Virus record (IMG/VR): IMGVR_UViG_3300044986_000457
Location: 1 to 41,330 of that record
Strand: one strand, 5' to 3'
DNA from: a virus
DNA length: 41,330 bases
In this document: positions 31,801-37,782 of the stretch, piece by piece
Layout of the letters: each line of letters opens with the position of its first letter
How positions within the stretch are numbered: the stretch's first letter is position 1
Position numbers and translations under genes: made by a program
The notes under the pieces: generated by a model
Told to the model about the DNA's origin: nothing
The model's database searches: none
What the model saw: the letters and a program-made list of their open reading frames with translations, nothing else

Positions 31801-31828
31801 TCCCGCAAGGCTTTACACTCATGCGGGA
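31801..31828 (-). promoter_or_regulatory. Inverted repeat at the terS start
   Basis: TCCCGCA (31801-31807) pairs with TGCGGGA (31822-31828). In the minus-strand mRNA the pairing would hide GCGGGA immediately before the terS ATG. As DNA it could be an operator. Either way it sits where late expression could be held off. Confidence 0.5.
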
Positions 31829-31870
31829 AACAATTTGAGGAAATCCGGCGAAATTGCTGATGCTCCCCCC

Positions 31871-31898
31871 TTGCGTTTCCCGATTTGTAGGGTATCAT
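31871..31898 (+). promoter_or_regulatory. Early promoter 1
   Basis: TTGCGT (31871-31876), a 16-base spacer, TATCAT (31893-31898). The predicted start is near 31906, about 40 bases before the first early gene. The opposite strand carries the structural operon, for which I see no clear consensus promoter in the same gap. Confidence 0.5.
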
Positions 31899-31945
31899 CA
31901 CTCACGCGGCACCGTGCCGCCTCACCTCTCACCGGAGACTCTGCC

Positions 31946-32383
31946 ATGTCCACCTACCCCCCCGTTCCGCTCACCCTCTCGCCCGAAGCCGCGCACCGCG
32001 TCCACTTCCTCGCGCTTGAATCCGCCGGACGCGCATCGCTGACCTACGCCAGTCACCTACTGGCCGCCCGCACCGCCGCGTACCGCGACCGCGTAGCCGC
32101 GCTGCCGTGCGGGGAGCAGGATGCGGAAGCGGATCGAACGGAGTGGAAGCGCGCCGATGCCGTCACCGCGTGGGAAATCGCCAACGCCATCGGCCAGTCC
32201 ATCCGCGAGGTCTACACGGACACTTGGAACGTCGAGCGGATGCTATGCGCGGCGGAACAGTGCCGGGATCTATGCGACCTGATTCAACTTTCCGACGATG
32301 AAGCCCTACACGGCGCGTACACCCGCGCCATCAGCGAATGCGCGGATAAGTTGGACGGGATGCGTTCCGCGCTCCGCATCTGA
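31946..32383 (+). CDS. Early protein 1 (145 residues, unknown)
   Basis: First gene of the plus-strand early operon. It is a helical protein with LSPEAAHRVHFLALESAGRA and a Trp/Glu-rich middle (WKRADAVTAWEIANAIGQSI), three Cys and an acidic end. No family is recognised. ATG 31946 follows the exact leader GGAGACTCTGCC. An upstream reading (from 31556) would cross the promoter region and is rejected. Confidence 0.7.
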   Translation: MSTYPPVPLTLSPEAAHRVHFLALESAGRASLTYASHLLAARTAAYRDRVAALPCGEQDAEADRTEWKRADAVTAWEIANAIGQSIREVYTDTWNVERMLCAAEQCRDLCDLIQLSDDEALHGAYTRAISECADKLDGMRSALRI

Positions 32384-32464
32384 CCCGTACCCCGCACCTA
32401 CCCCCCGCGAGGGGGGCTAGTGCGCGGCACTGGCCGCCATTCAACCCCTTACGGAGACTCTGCC
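32384..32464 (+). promoter_or_regulatory. Intergenic leader module 1
   Basis: Contains a CCCCCC-GCGA-GGGGGG hairpin (32401-32416), then GCGGC-ACTG-GCCGC, then CATTCAACCCC and GGAGACTCTGCC directly before the next ATG. The order of C/G hairpin, GCGGCAC hairpin and leader recurs in the next two gaps. Confidence 0.65.
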
Positions 32465-32821
32465 ATGAGCCACTACTACGCCCGCATTCCGACATCCGCC
32501 CGCCGCACCATCGCCACCGCCCGCGGCCATAAGTCTACGGGCATCGCCGCCGAAGTTCTGACCGCCGAAGGCGGGGTGCGCGTGAGCATCCGCAATATCG
32601 ACGGGCGCGATATCGTCACCGTCGAGCGCGTCGGCAACCCCCATACGGGCGGGCGCATCGGTGCCGGGTCCATCGTCGCCCGGTTCGATATGGCTGACCC
32701 CAACGGATACCCCCGCTACGGTGCGGCGGAACCCGCGCCCGCCCCGGCGGTCACCTTCACCCCCTACCCGGTCGCTGCCACTTGCCCCGCCACTGGCGCG
32801 GAGTACGGGACCGCCGAATAA
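32465..32821 (+). CDS. Early protein 2 (118 residues, unknown)
   Basis: Basic N-terminal half (YYARIPTSARRTIATARGHK), a beta-rich middle (GGVRVSIRNIDGRDIVTVER) and a Pro/Ala-rich tail. No family is recognised. It has the exact leader GGAGACTCTGCC in front and lies 81 bases after early gene 1. Confidence 0.65.
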   Translation: MSHYYARIPTSARRTIATARGHKSTGIAAEVLTAEGGVRVSIRNIDGRDIVTVERVGNPHTGGRIGAGSIVARFDMADPNGYPRYGAAEPAPAPAVTFTPYPVAATCPATGAEYGTAE

Positions 32822-32915
32822 CGCGGTACCCCCCGTCGTCCTCCCGGTGCGCTCGCATCGGGGGGCGAACGGGCGGCACCGTGCCACCCATTCAACCCCT
32901 ACCGGAGAATCTGCC
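32822..32915 (+). promoter_or_regulatory. Intergenic leader module 2
   Basis: Contains a CCCCCCG...CGGGGGG inverted repeat, then GGGCGGCACCGTGCCACCC (inner stem GGCAC/GTGCC), then CATTCAACCCCTACC and GGAGAATCTGCC before the next ATG. It shares the same order and most bases with module 1. Confidence 0.65.
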
Positions 32916-33197
32916 ATGCCGAAGCCTACGCCCGAAGTTCTCGCCGCCCGCTACGCCCGTGCCGTTCACAAGTGGCACGATGCCCAACGCGCCATGTTTC
33001 GCGCCGAAAAAGCGATGCGTGACGCGGCAATCGCCGCCGTCCCGCTCCCGCCGGGTTCCGACCGTACCGCGCACTACCGCTATGCCGACTTCATCGAAAG
33101 CGAGTGCCGCAACGGCGGACTCGGCCCGACCTACATGACGCTTTCCGACTTCCTTCCGTCGCTCACCGCGTTCGCGCAGGAATCTTGCGCCGACTAA
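32916..33197 (+). CDS. Early protein 3 (93 residues, unknown)
   Basis: Helical N-terminal half (LAARYARAVHKWHDAQRAMF) and a C-terminal part with YADFIESECRNGGLGP. No family is recognised. Leader variant GGAGAATCTGCC. Confidence 0.65.
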   Translation: MPKPTPEVLAARYARAVHKWHDAQRAMFRAEKAMRDAAIAAVPLPPGSDRTAHYRYADFIESECRNGGLGPTYMTLSDFLPSLTAFAQESCAD

Positions 33198-33287
33198 CCC
33201 GTGCCACCCGCCGCGCTCCCTCCCCGGAGGGGGCCGGACGGGCGGCATTGGCCGACCCTTTCGCACCTACTTATCGGAGATTCTGCC
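33198..33287 (+). promoter_or_regulatory. Intergenic leader module 3
   Basis: Contains CCCTCCCCGGAGGGGG, then GGGCGGCATTGGCCGACCC (stem CGGC/GCCG), then a short spacer and GGAGATTCTGCC. It is the third occurrence of the hairpin-hairpin-leader order. Confidence 0.6.
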
Positions 33288-33896
33288 ATGACTGTTACCG
33301 CTACCGCGACCGTCCGCATCCCGACCGCCATTCACGCCGCCGCCGCGCCGAAGTCCCTGCCCCGTGCACGGTTCTCGCCGGATACCGTGGCGGTGTACGC
33401 CTCGGATGGCGAAGCCATGATCGCCGCGACCGATGGCAAGATGCTCGCCGTCGTGCCGACCGTCGCACCCGGCGCGTCCGGGCGCACCATCCTGCCCGCC
33501 GCCGTCGTGAAGTCCGCCCGCCCGTCCGCCCGCAAGCGCATCGCGGCGGTGATCGACTTGGACGCGAACGCCTTGCCCGATGCGTTCTTCCCACCGATTG
33601 ACGGCGTGATGGCGTTGAGCATGAATCACCGTCGCGCCGTGCACCTGAACGCGGCGATGCTTTCCCGGCTTGCCGATGCGCTCGGCGCGGCGGACGGCAC
33701 CGTTACCCTGCTCATCGACCCCGATTCGGCGCGTCCGATCGTCGTGATGCCGTACGAGGACGGGGAACGGAGCGAGGACGGCGCGGTCGGGTTGCTGATG
33801 CCGATGGTGCACAAGCGGGCCGACAGCGTTCATGCTGCTGCGGCGACCGACCGCCTGAATGCCGCCATCGAACTGGCAAAGCGGGCGACCGCGTGA
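33288..33896 (+). CDS. Sliding-clamp-like (DnaN-like) protein
   Basis: A 202-residue protein. The segments RFSPDTVAVYASDGEAMIAA, TDGKMLAVVPTVAP and LNAAMLSRLADALGAADGTV resemble the repeating fold of DNA polymerase III beta clamp domains as found in short phage relatives. It is shorter than a bacterial clamp (about 370 residues), so it would hold fewer domains per chain. This is a family-level resemblance, not a proven clamp. Leader variant GGAGATTCTGCC. Confidence 0.5.
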   Translation: MTVTATATVRIPTAIHAAAAPKSLPRARFSPDTVAVYASDGEAMIAATDGKMLAVVPTVAPGASGRTILPAAVVKSARPSARKRIAAVIDLDANALPDAFFPPIDGVMALSMNHRRAVHLNAAMLSRLADALGAADGTVTLLIDPDSARPIVVMPYEDGERSEDGAVGLLMPMVHKRADSVHAAAATDRLNAAIELAKRATA

Positions 33897-34044
33897 CCTA
33901 CCCGGCGGGCGCGATGCGACCGCGCCCCGCCGACCCGTACAGAACCCGTACAAAAAAATCTGATTTACCCACTTGACAGAATCGGAATTGGTGATAGAAT
34001 ACACACACCTAGCCGCACTCGCGGCGCAACCCGGAGACTCTGCC
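33897..34044 (+). promoter_or_regulatory. Early promoter 2 region
   Basis: A GC-rich imperfect hairpin (CGGCGGGCGCG against CGCGCCCCGCCG) follows the clamp-like gene. A direct repeat ACCCGTACA and a poly-A run come next. Then TTGACA (33973-33978), a 16-base spacer and TAGAAT (33995-34000) form the best promoter in the window. GCCGC-ACTC-GCGGC and the exact leader precede the next ATG. Confidence 0.7.
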
Positions 34045-34290
34045 ATGAACCGCGACTACCTCACGAACCGCACCAAGTACGAGCGTTTCCGTACCGCCAT
34101 CGTTGTTTCGCGCACATTCACCCACAACGGGGAGAATGACCTGCACCCCGGCGAGATTGTCGGCATCCGTTTCCTGCGGCATCGACTCAACCCAGTCAAC
34201 CGCCGCCCGGAACCGTTGTACGCGGCCACTTCACCGTCCGGCGCGGAGTGTCTTGTGTCGGGTTTCAACCTCCGCGACTTCTGCCTCTGA
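34045..34290 (+). CDS. Early protein 5 (81 residues, unknown)
   Basis: A basic protein beginning MNRDYLTNRTKYERFRTAIV, with a beta-like HPGEIVGIRFLRHRL segment. No family is recognised. It is the first gene after early promoter 2, with the exact leader GGAGACTCTGCC. Confidence 0.65.
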   Translation: MNRDYLTNRTKYERFRTAIVVSRTFTHNGENDLHPGEIVGIRFLRHRLNPVNRRPEPLYAATSPSGAECLVSGFNLRDFCL

Positions 34291-34318
34291 CCCACCACCC
34301 CTAACCGGAGCCTCTGCC

Positions 34319-34549
34319 ATGAACACCCCGACCGTCGTTTCCATGCCCGCCCGCTATCCCGGCACCGCCGTGGACGGCACTCGCGTCAAGCGCGGCGCAC
34401 CCATCGCATGGTGCCGTGCGACCAAGCGCGTACTGTCCGCCGACCCGAAGCGCATCGCCGCGCTCGTCGCTGACGCGGAAGCCGCCGCCGCACCCGATTG
34501 TTTCGACATGATGTACGAGGACGCTTGCGCCGCCCGCTGCGGCTTCTGA
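34319..34549 (+). CDS. Early protein 6 (76 residues, unknown)
   Basis: Contains RVKRGAPIAWCRATKRVLSA and a C-terminal helix ending in DMMYEDACAARCGF. Four Cys are present but no clear zinc pattern. Leader variant GGAGCCTCTGCC. Confidence 0.6.
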   Translation: MNTPTVVSMPARYPGTAVDGTRVKRGAPIAWCRATKRVLSADPKRIAALVADAEAAAAPDCFDMMYEDACAARCGF

Positions 34550-34573
34550 CAATCACCCCCAACGGAGAACGCC

Positions 34574-34897
34574 ATGCCGACCAAGCCCACGCCGCTGCAC
34601 TTGTCGCCCGCTGATATTGATACTGCGATACTCGCGCTGACAACCTACGCCATCCCTGCACTTGAGGAACTGGCCGCTGTCGGAAGGTTGCGCGGCGACG
34701 ATCTTCCGCAATTCCGCACCGCGCTGCGCAACCTCAAGCGGCACCGTGCCGACCGAGCGATCGCGCTGCGCGACTGGAAGCGAGAGCATCCCGAGTGGAC
34801 ACGAACCGAGAACACATGTTCGTGCACCGAATGCGGGTACACGATCCAAGGCGACAATCCGCCCGTCGAATCTGTCTGCGCACTTTGCTACCACTAA
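34574..34897 (+). CDS. Early protein 7 with C-terminal zinc ribbon
   Basis: A 107-residue protein: a helical N-terminal two-thirds and a C-terminal CSCTECG...CALC pattern that fits a four-Cys zinc ribbon. It probably binds nucleic acid or protein. The leader here is the shorter form GGAGAACGCC. Confidence 0.65.
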   Translation: MPTKPTPLHLSPADIDTAILALTTYAIPALEELAAVGRLRGDDLPQFRTALRNLKRHRADRAIALRDWKREHPEWTRTENTCSCTECGYTIQGDNPPVESVCALCYH

Positions 34898-34912
34898 CCA
34901 AAGGAGAACGCC

Positions 34913-35107
34913 ATGAACAAGTGCAACTTTCTCACCTTTGACCAAGCCAATTCTGAAGGAAATGAGGTATGGCTTGATGTTGTTGGAGGATCGTCGATCT
35001 GCATACGGAGAACAGACGATGGAATCCGTGTCGATCTTTTGACGCAGATAGGACATCGAACCGCGACCACTCACGCATCTTGGAACGAACTTCACGACAC
35101 CGAATAA
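34913..35107 (+). CDS. Early protein 8 (64 residues, low GC)
   Basis: A small acidic protein (MNKCNFLTFDQANSEGNEVW, then DVVGGSSICIRRTDDGIRVD). No family is recognised. The first 60 bases after the start are 43% GC, far below neighbours, suggesting recent acquisition. Short leader GGAGAACGCC. Confidence 0.6.
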   Translation: MNKCNFLTFDQANSEGNEVWLDVVGGSSICIRRTDDGIRVDLLTQIGHRTATTHASWNELHDTE

Positions 35108-35128
35108 ACATAACCAAAGGAGAACGCC

Positions 35129-35434
35129 ATGCCGTCACGAATCACCGAGTCCGACCTTTACGCCGCCGTCGCCCGCCTCAATGAGATCATCCACGGGGAA
35201 CCGAAGCCCGCGCACGACGCGCCCGGCGCGTACTTCCTGCAAGGGGCATATGGCGGGTGGCAATTGCAGCGCAACGCCCCGAACGGGCGCGGATGCGAGT
35301 CCGTCACCTCCGGGTATGTGAGCAAGCCCGCGCTGTACGAACTCATCTACGCTTACCGCAAGGGGTACGCGACCGCCATGCACGACCGCCATGTCGAAGT
35401 GTTCGGCGCGGCGACCGCGCCCGCCATCGACTGA
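35129..35434 (+). CDS. Early protein 9 (101 residues, conserved phage type)
   Basis: Begins with ITESDLYAAVARLNEIIHGE and has GAYFLQGAYGGWQLQRN and SGYVSKPALYELIYAYRKGY. The combination of G.Y.L..AYGG..L.R and SK..L is common in small phage proteins of unknown role. Short leader GGAGAACGCC. Confidence 0.65.
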   Translation: MPSRITESDLYAAVARLNEIIHGEPKPAHDAPGAYFLQGAYGGWQLQRNAPNGRGCESVTSGYVSKPALYELIYAYRKGYATAMHDRHVEVFGAATAPAID

Positions 35435-35435
35435 C

Positions 35436-35463
35436 TTGACACCGTTCCGTTTCGTGATACACT
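35436..35463 (+). promoter_or_regulatory. Early promoter 3
   Basis: TTGACA (35436-35441), a 16-base spacer, TACACT (35458-35463). It overlaps the gap after early gene 9. The predicted start near 35470 leaves a leader of only about 16 bases, almost entirely the GGAGACTCTGCC motif. Confidence 0.6.
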
Positions 35464-35485
35464 ACCACCACAAGGAGACTCTGCC

Positions 35486-35854
35486 ATGATGAACACCGAC
35501 CGACTGCTTTCCGTGTTTTCCGAGATCGGGAAGAACGCCGCCGACATGCGCGGGTGCGGGCAACTCGCCCGCGTCACCGCCTACGCCATCCGGGACATGC
35601 TTCCCCCGTCACCCGAACCCGATGCGTCCGCGTTCGTCGCCTACGCGGAGGACTACGCGATGGCCGTCCACTACCACGCCGCGCTCGTCCATGCGGAGGA
35701 CATCGGAAGGTGGTCAATCGGCAACTCCGTCGATCCGAGCCTCGCGGTCGCGGAGGCAAGCCATGCCCGCACCCATGCGTCCGCGCAACTGATCGGTGCA
35801 TGGAAGGCGATCACCGCAACGGAGTGCTGCGGCACGGCGAAGGGAGGCAAGTGA
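35486..35854 (+). CDS. Early protein 10 (122 residues, unknown)
   Basis: A helical, His/Ala-rich protein (RVTAYAIRDMLPPSPEPDAS, then YAMAVHYHAALVHAEDIGRW). No family is recognised. Exact leader AGGAGACTCTGCC, first gene after early promoter 3. The stop overlaps the next start in TGATG. Confidence 0.65.
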   Translation: MMNTDRLLSVFSEIGKNAADMRGCGQLARVTAYAIRDMLPPSPEPDASAFVAYAEDYAMAVHYHAALVHAEDIGRWSIGNSVDPSLAVAEASHARTHASAQLIGAWKAITATECCGTAKGGK

Positions 35855-36069
35855 TGCCGCGCACTGCCCGACCAAAGCCCGAGCCGACCATCGCGTATGA
35901 GTTCATCGTCACCGTTCGATCCTGCCCGCACGATCCGACCGATCCGTTCGACCATCAGTGGTACACCGTGTCAGCGCAGGACGAACTCACTGCCCGCGCC
36001 GTGCTGACCGACATATGGCGTGACCGTTCCGACCTCATCGCCATCACGCTCTGCCCTATCTGCCCGTAA
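35854..36069 (+). CDS. Early protein 11 (71 residues, unknown)
   Basis: Mixed alpha/beta, with EFIVTVRSCPHDPTDPFDHQ and WYTVSAQDELTARAVLTDIW. The second half resembles small phage proteins that handle modified amino-acid patterns, but no family is certain. It starts by TGATG coupling and has AGGGAGGCAAG upstream. Confidence 0.6.
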   Translation: MPRTARPKPEPTIAYEFIVTVRSCPHDPTDPFDHQWYTVSAQDELTARAVLTDIWRDRSDLIAITLCPICP

Positions 36070-36093
36070 CCACCAACCGAAGGAGACTCTGCC

Positions 36094-36486
36094 ATGAAGA
36101 ACACGCTGCTCATCGAACTCAAGACCGACACCGGAATCGAACTCGCCGTGTCCATCCGCAAAGGCGGTGCCATCCGCATCGTGGACGCGAACATCCCCAA
36201 GCGACAGCCGCACCGCGTCCTGATCGACACCGACGAGTACCGGGAAGGCGGCGATCCGCTCGGGGTGCTGACCGTGAAGAACATCGCCCGCTTCTCGTAC
36301 ATCATTGACACCGCAGGGTTGGACGGATCGGTGCAGGACTTGATGATCGAATCCATCCGCGAGTCAGTCGCCGCGCTGCTCCTCAACGAAACGAGTGCCG
36401 CAGCGCATGAGTACGGTCGGGCATTGCACGACTGCATCATCGCGTCCATCAACATCGTCCCACCCGGTTCGACAGTCACCGCCTGA
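36094..36486 (+). CDS. Early protein 12 (130 residues, unknown)
   Basis: A beta-rich first half (NTLLIELKTDTGIELAVSIR) and a helical second half (DGSVQDLMIESIRESVAALL). No family is recognised. Exact leader AGGAGACTCTGCC. Confidence 0.65.
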   Translation: MKNTLLIELKTDTGIELAVSIRKGGAIRIVDANIPKRQPHRVLIDTDEYREGGDPLGVLTVKNIARFSYIIDTAGLDGSVQDLMIESIRESVAALLLNETSAAAHEYGRALHDCIIASINIVPPGSTVTA

Positions 36487-36506
36487 CAAACGAAGGAGAC
36501 AATGCC

Positions 36507-36770
36507 ATGAGGATCAAGCAGACCGACATCAAGTTCCGCGAGGACGCGAGGGATTACCTGTATGCGTCCATGAGCATCGAAGGCACCCCATTCCATGTGG
36601 AGGCGATCAAGGTTCACCCGCTCGGAACGGAGTCGGTGCAGACCGCGACCACCGAGCAGAACGACCAGTTGCTCACCGACAGGCTAGGCAAGGATGGGCC
36701 GTTCCACACAGTCAAGATCGACGAGTGGCCCGGAGACTGGATCGTCGTCATCACTCCGTACCGATACTGA
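36507..36770 (+). CDS. Early protein 13 (87 residues, unknown)
   Basis: A compact alpha/beta protein (RIKQTDIKFREDARDYLYAS, KIDEWPGDWIVVITPYRY). No family is recognised. Leader variant GGAGACAATGCC. Confidence 0.6.
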   Translation: MRIKQTDIKFREDARDYLYASMSIEGTPFHVEAIKVHPLGTESVQTATTEQNDQLLTDRLGKDGPFHTVKIDEWPGDWIVVITPYRY

Positions 36771-36792
36771 TTACACTCAACAGGAGGACACC

Positions 36793-37044
36793 ATGATTCC
36801 AGTTACCAAGACCGTGAGCGAATGGCTCAAGAACAAGAGCATCACGCCGATGATGCTGACCATAAACATCGACTCGGCTTCGTCCGTTGCGCTGCGCCAT
36901 GCGGGGTACGAACTGTTCCGCACCGACCCGGACAACGAGGCGGAGTACGCCCGCGCCGCCGATGCTTACGAGGAAGCGGAGCGCGTGTTCCTTGACATCC
37001 ACGGCGGCACCGAAGTGACCCGTCAGGTGGAGGTGGCGGCATGA
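36793..37044 (+). CDS. Early protein 14 (83 residues, unknown)
   Basis: Acidic, with VSEWLKNKSITPMMLTINID and a helical end (YARAADAYEEAERVFLDIHG). The ribosome site is AGGAGGACACC, without the conserved leader. It overlaps the next gene by 4 bases (ATGA). Confidence 0.6.
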   Translation: MIPVTKTVSEWLKNKSITPMMLTINIDSASSVALRHAGYELFRTDPDNEAEYARAADAYEEAERVFLDIHGGTEVTRQVEVAA

Positions 37045-37385
37045 AGTGCGCGATCATCGCGGCGGCGGCGTTCTGCGGAACGGCAAGCGCGGACTTCCTC
37101 ATCGCTATCCCAAACGGGTTCGTGTGGGACGGCGGGAGCGCGGTGCGGACGGCCAACGGTTGGGTCGGCTCCGGTTGGGAGCGTTTCCCCGGCGTGAACC
37201 CGCCGTGGAACTCCATCGGCGGCGAGGCGGAGCGAGTCGCGGTGCAGACCGTGCTTTCGCAGCCGATCCCGGCAGTCGCCATGCCGTGCGAACCGACGCG
37301 CCGCCCCGCCAGTGCATCCGCCCGCATCAGCGGTTCGATCAGGGTTGCGGGCGAATCCGTGCGGTTCTCCATCGACCCCGTGTAG
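37041..37385 (+). CDS. Secreted early protein 15
   Basis: A 114-residue protein with a clear signal peptide (MKCAIIAAAAFCGTASA, cleavage near Ala17). The mature part has FLIAIPNGFVWDGG and NGWVGSGWERFPGVNPPW. It would be exported to the periplasm. Exclusion, envelope modification or a lysis aid are all possible; no family is recognised. GGAGGTGGCGGC precedes ATG 37041. It is the last gene of the early operon. Confidence 0.65.
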   Translation: MKCAIIAAAAFCGTASADFLIAIPNGFVWDGGSAVRTANGWVGSGWERFPGVNPPWNSIGGEAERVAVQTVLSQPIPAVAMPCEPTRRPASASARISGSIRVAGESVRFSIDPV

Positions 37386-37457
37386 ACTCTCCGGTGACTC
37401 TTGGCAGAGTCTCCTCTTGCACCCCCCGCCCCGGCAGAGGCGGGGGGTGTTTCTTTT
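37386..37457 (+). ncRNA. Candidate sRNA-like 3'UTR with anti-leader seed
   Basis: The 3' end of the early transcript holds GGCAGAGTCTCC (37403-37414), the exact reverse complement of the leader GGAGACTCTGCC found before early genes 1, 2, 5, 10 and 12. It lies partly in a hairpin GACTCT-TGGC-AGAGTC (37396-37411), with a competing AGACTCT at 37384-37390. The intrinsic terminator follows. A seed against ribosome sites plus a T-rich terminator is the layout of many bacterial 3'UTR-derived sRNAs. Function is inferred. Confidence 0.55.
37420..37457 (+). terminator. Intrinsic terminator of the early operon
   Basis: A perfect 11-bp stem CACCCCCCGCC / GGCGGGGGGTG with an 8-base loop, followed by TTTCTTTT. 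It is the strongest terminator in the window and ends the plus-strand early operon. Confidence 0.9.
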
Positions 37458-37480
37458 CCCGCCGTACCCTACCCTCCGGG

Positions 37481-37514
37481 CGCGGCCATGCGGGTTCGAC
37501 TCCCGCTCGGGCAG
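37481..37514 (+). other. tRNA 3'-end-like remnant
   Basis: GCGGG-TTCGACT-CCCGC (37490-37506) is a perfect T-arm with the TTCGANTC loop consensus, followed by TCGGGCA in the acceptor position. No matching 5' acceptor, D-arm or anticodon arm lies upstream, so it is not a full tRNA gene. Such 3' fragments are typical of phage attachment sites, but no integrase gene is visible. Confidence 0.4.
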
Positions 37515-37580
37515 GGGCAGAAGGGTGAGAGCCACGCCCCCCTGCACGGCCACCGATGAGGTAACGGAAACCTGCCGCCG

Positions 37581-37616
37581 GGACAGGCGAACGAGCGAAG
37601 CGCGTTCGTGCTGTCC
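37581..37616. other. Strong hairpin in the operon gap
   Basis: GGACAG pairs with CTGTCC, and the inner CGAACG with CGTTCG, with a small internal bulge and the loop AGCGAAGCG. No T-run follows, so a structured RNA or processing site is more likely than a terminator. The strand is unknown. Confidence 0.45.
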
Positions 37617-37763
37617 ACCGGGGCAAAGGTGCTACACCTGTCCACAAGTGTGGCGGATTCGCTCCACGGAAACGCATACGGACGCACCATTTCGGTTTCA
37701 CGGTGGCTTCCGTTCGCCAAAACGCATACGAATCGGCTAATCAACCGCACTTGAAAGCAACCA

Positions 37764-37780
37764 TGTCGATCCCATCGACA
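37764..37780. repeat. Palindrome beside the HNH gene end
   Basis: TGTCGAT-CCC-ATCGACA, a perfect 7-bp inverted repeat starting 2 bases beyond the HNH stop. The downstream minus sequence is only modestly T-rich, so it is a weak terminator or protein site. Confidence 0.4.
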
Positions 37781-37782
37781 GG

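Larger units (their letters stand above)
37458..37782. other. Non-coding gap between the two converging operons
   Basis: About 325 bases without a supported gene. It holds a tRNA T-arm-like segment (37490-37506), a strong imperfect hairpin (37581-37616), a near-direct repeat AAACGCATACG at about 37674 and 37721, and a perfect 7-bp palindrome (37764-37780) next to the HNH gene stop. No protein-like open frame with a ribosome site is seen. Confidence 0.6.

Noticed and set aside
36842-37372. Minus-strand gene behind the inverted leader copy
   Set aside because: The position expected for a start codon reads AAG, and the frame lies wholly antisense to two early genes with atypical composition.
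37425-37520. Complete tRNA gene
   Set aside because: Only the T-arm and a 3' tail fit; no 5' acceptor, D-arm or anticodon arm precedes them.
37540-37575. Hammerhead ribozyme core
   Set aside because: CGATGAGG...GGAAAC resembles the core, but the required CTGATGA is CCGATGA, and the flanking stems do not pair.
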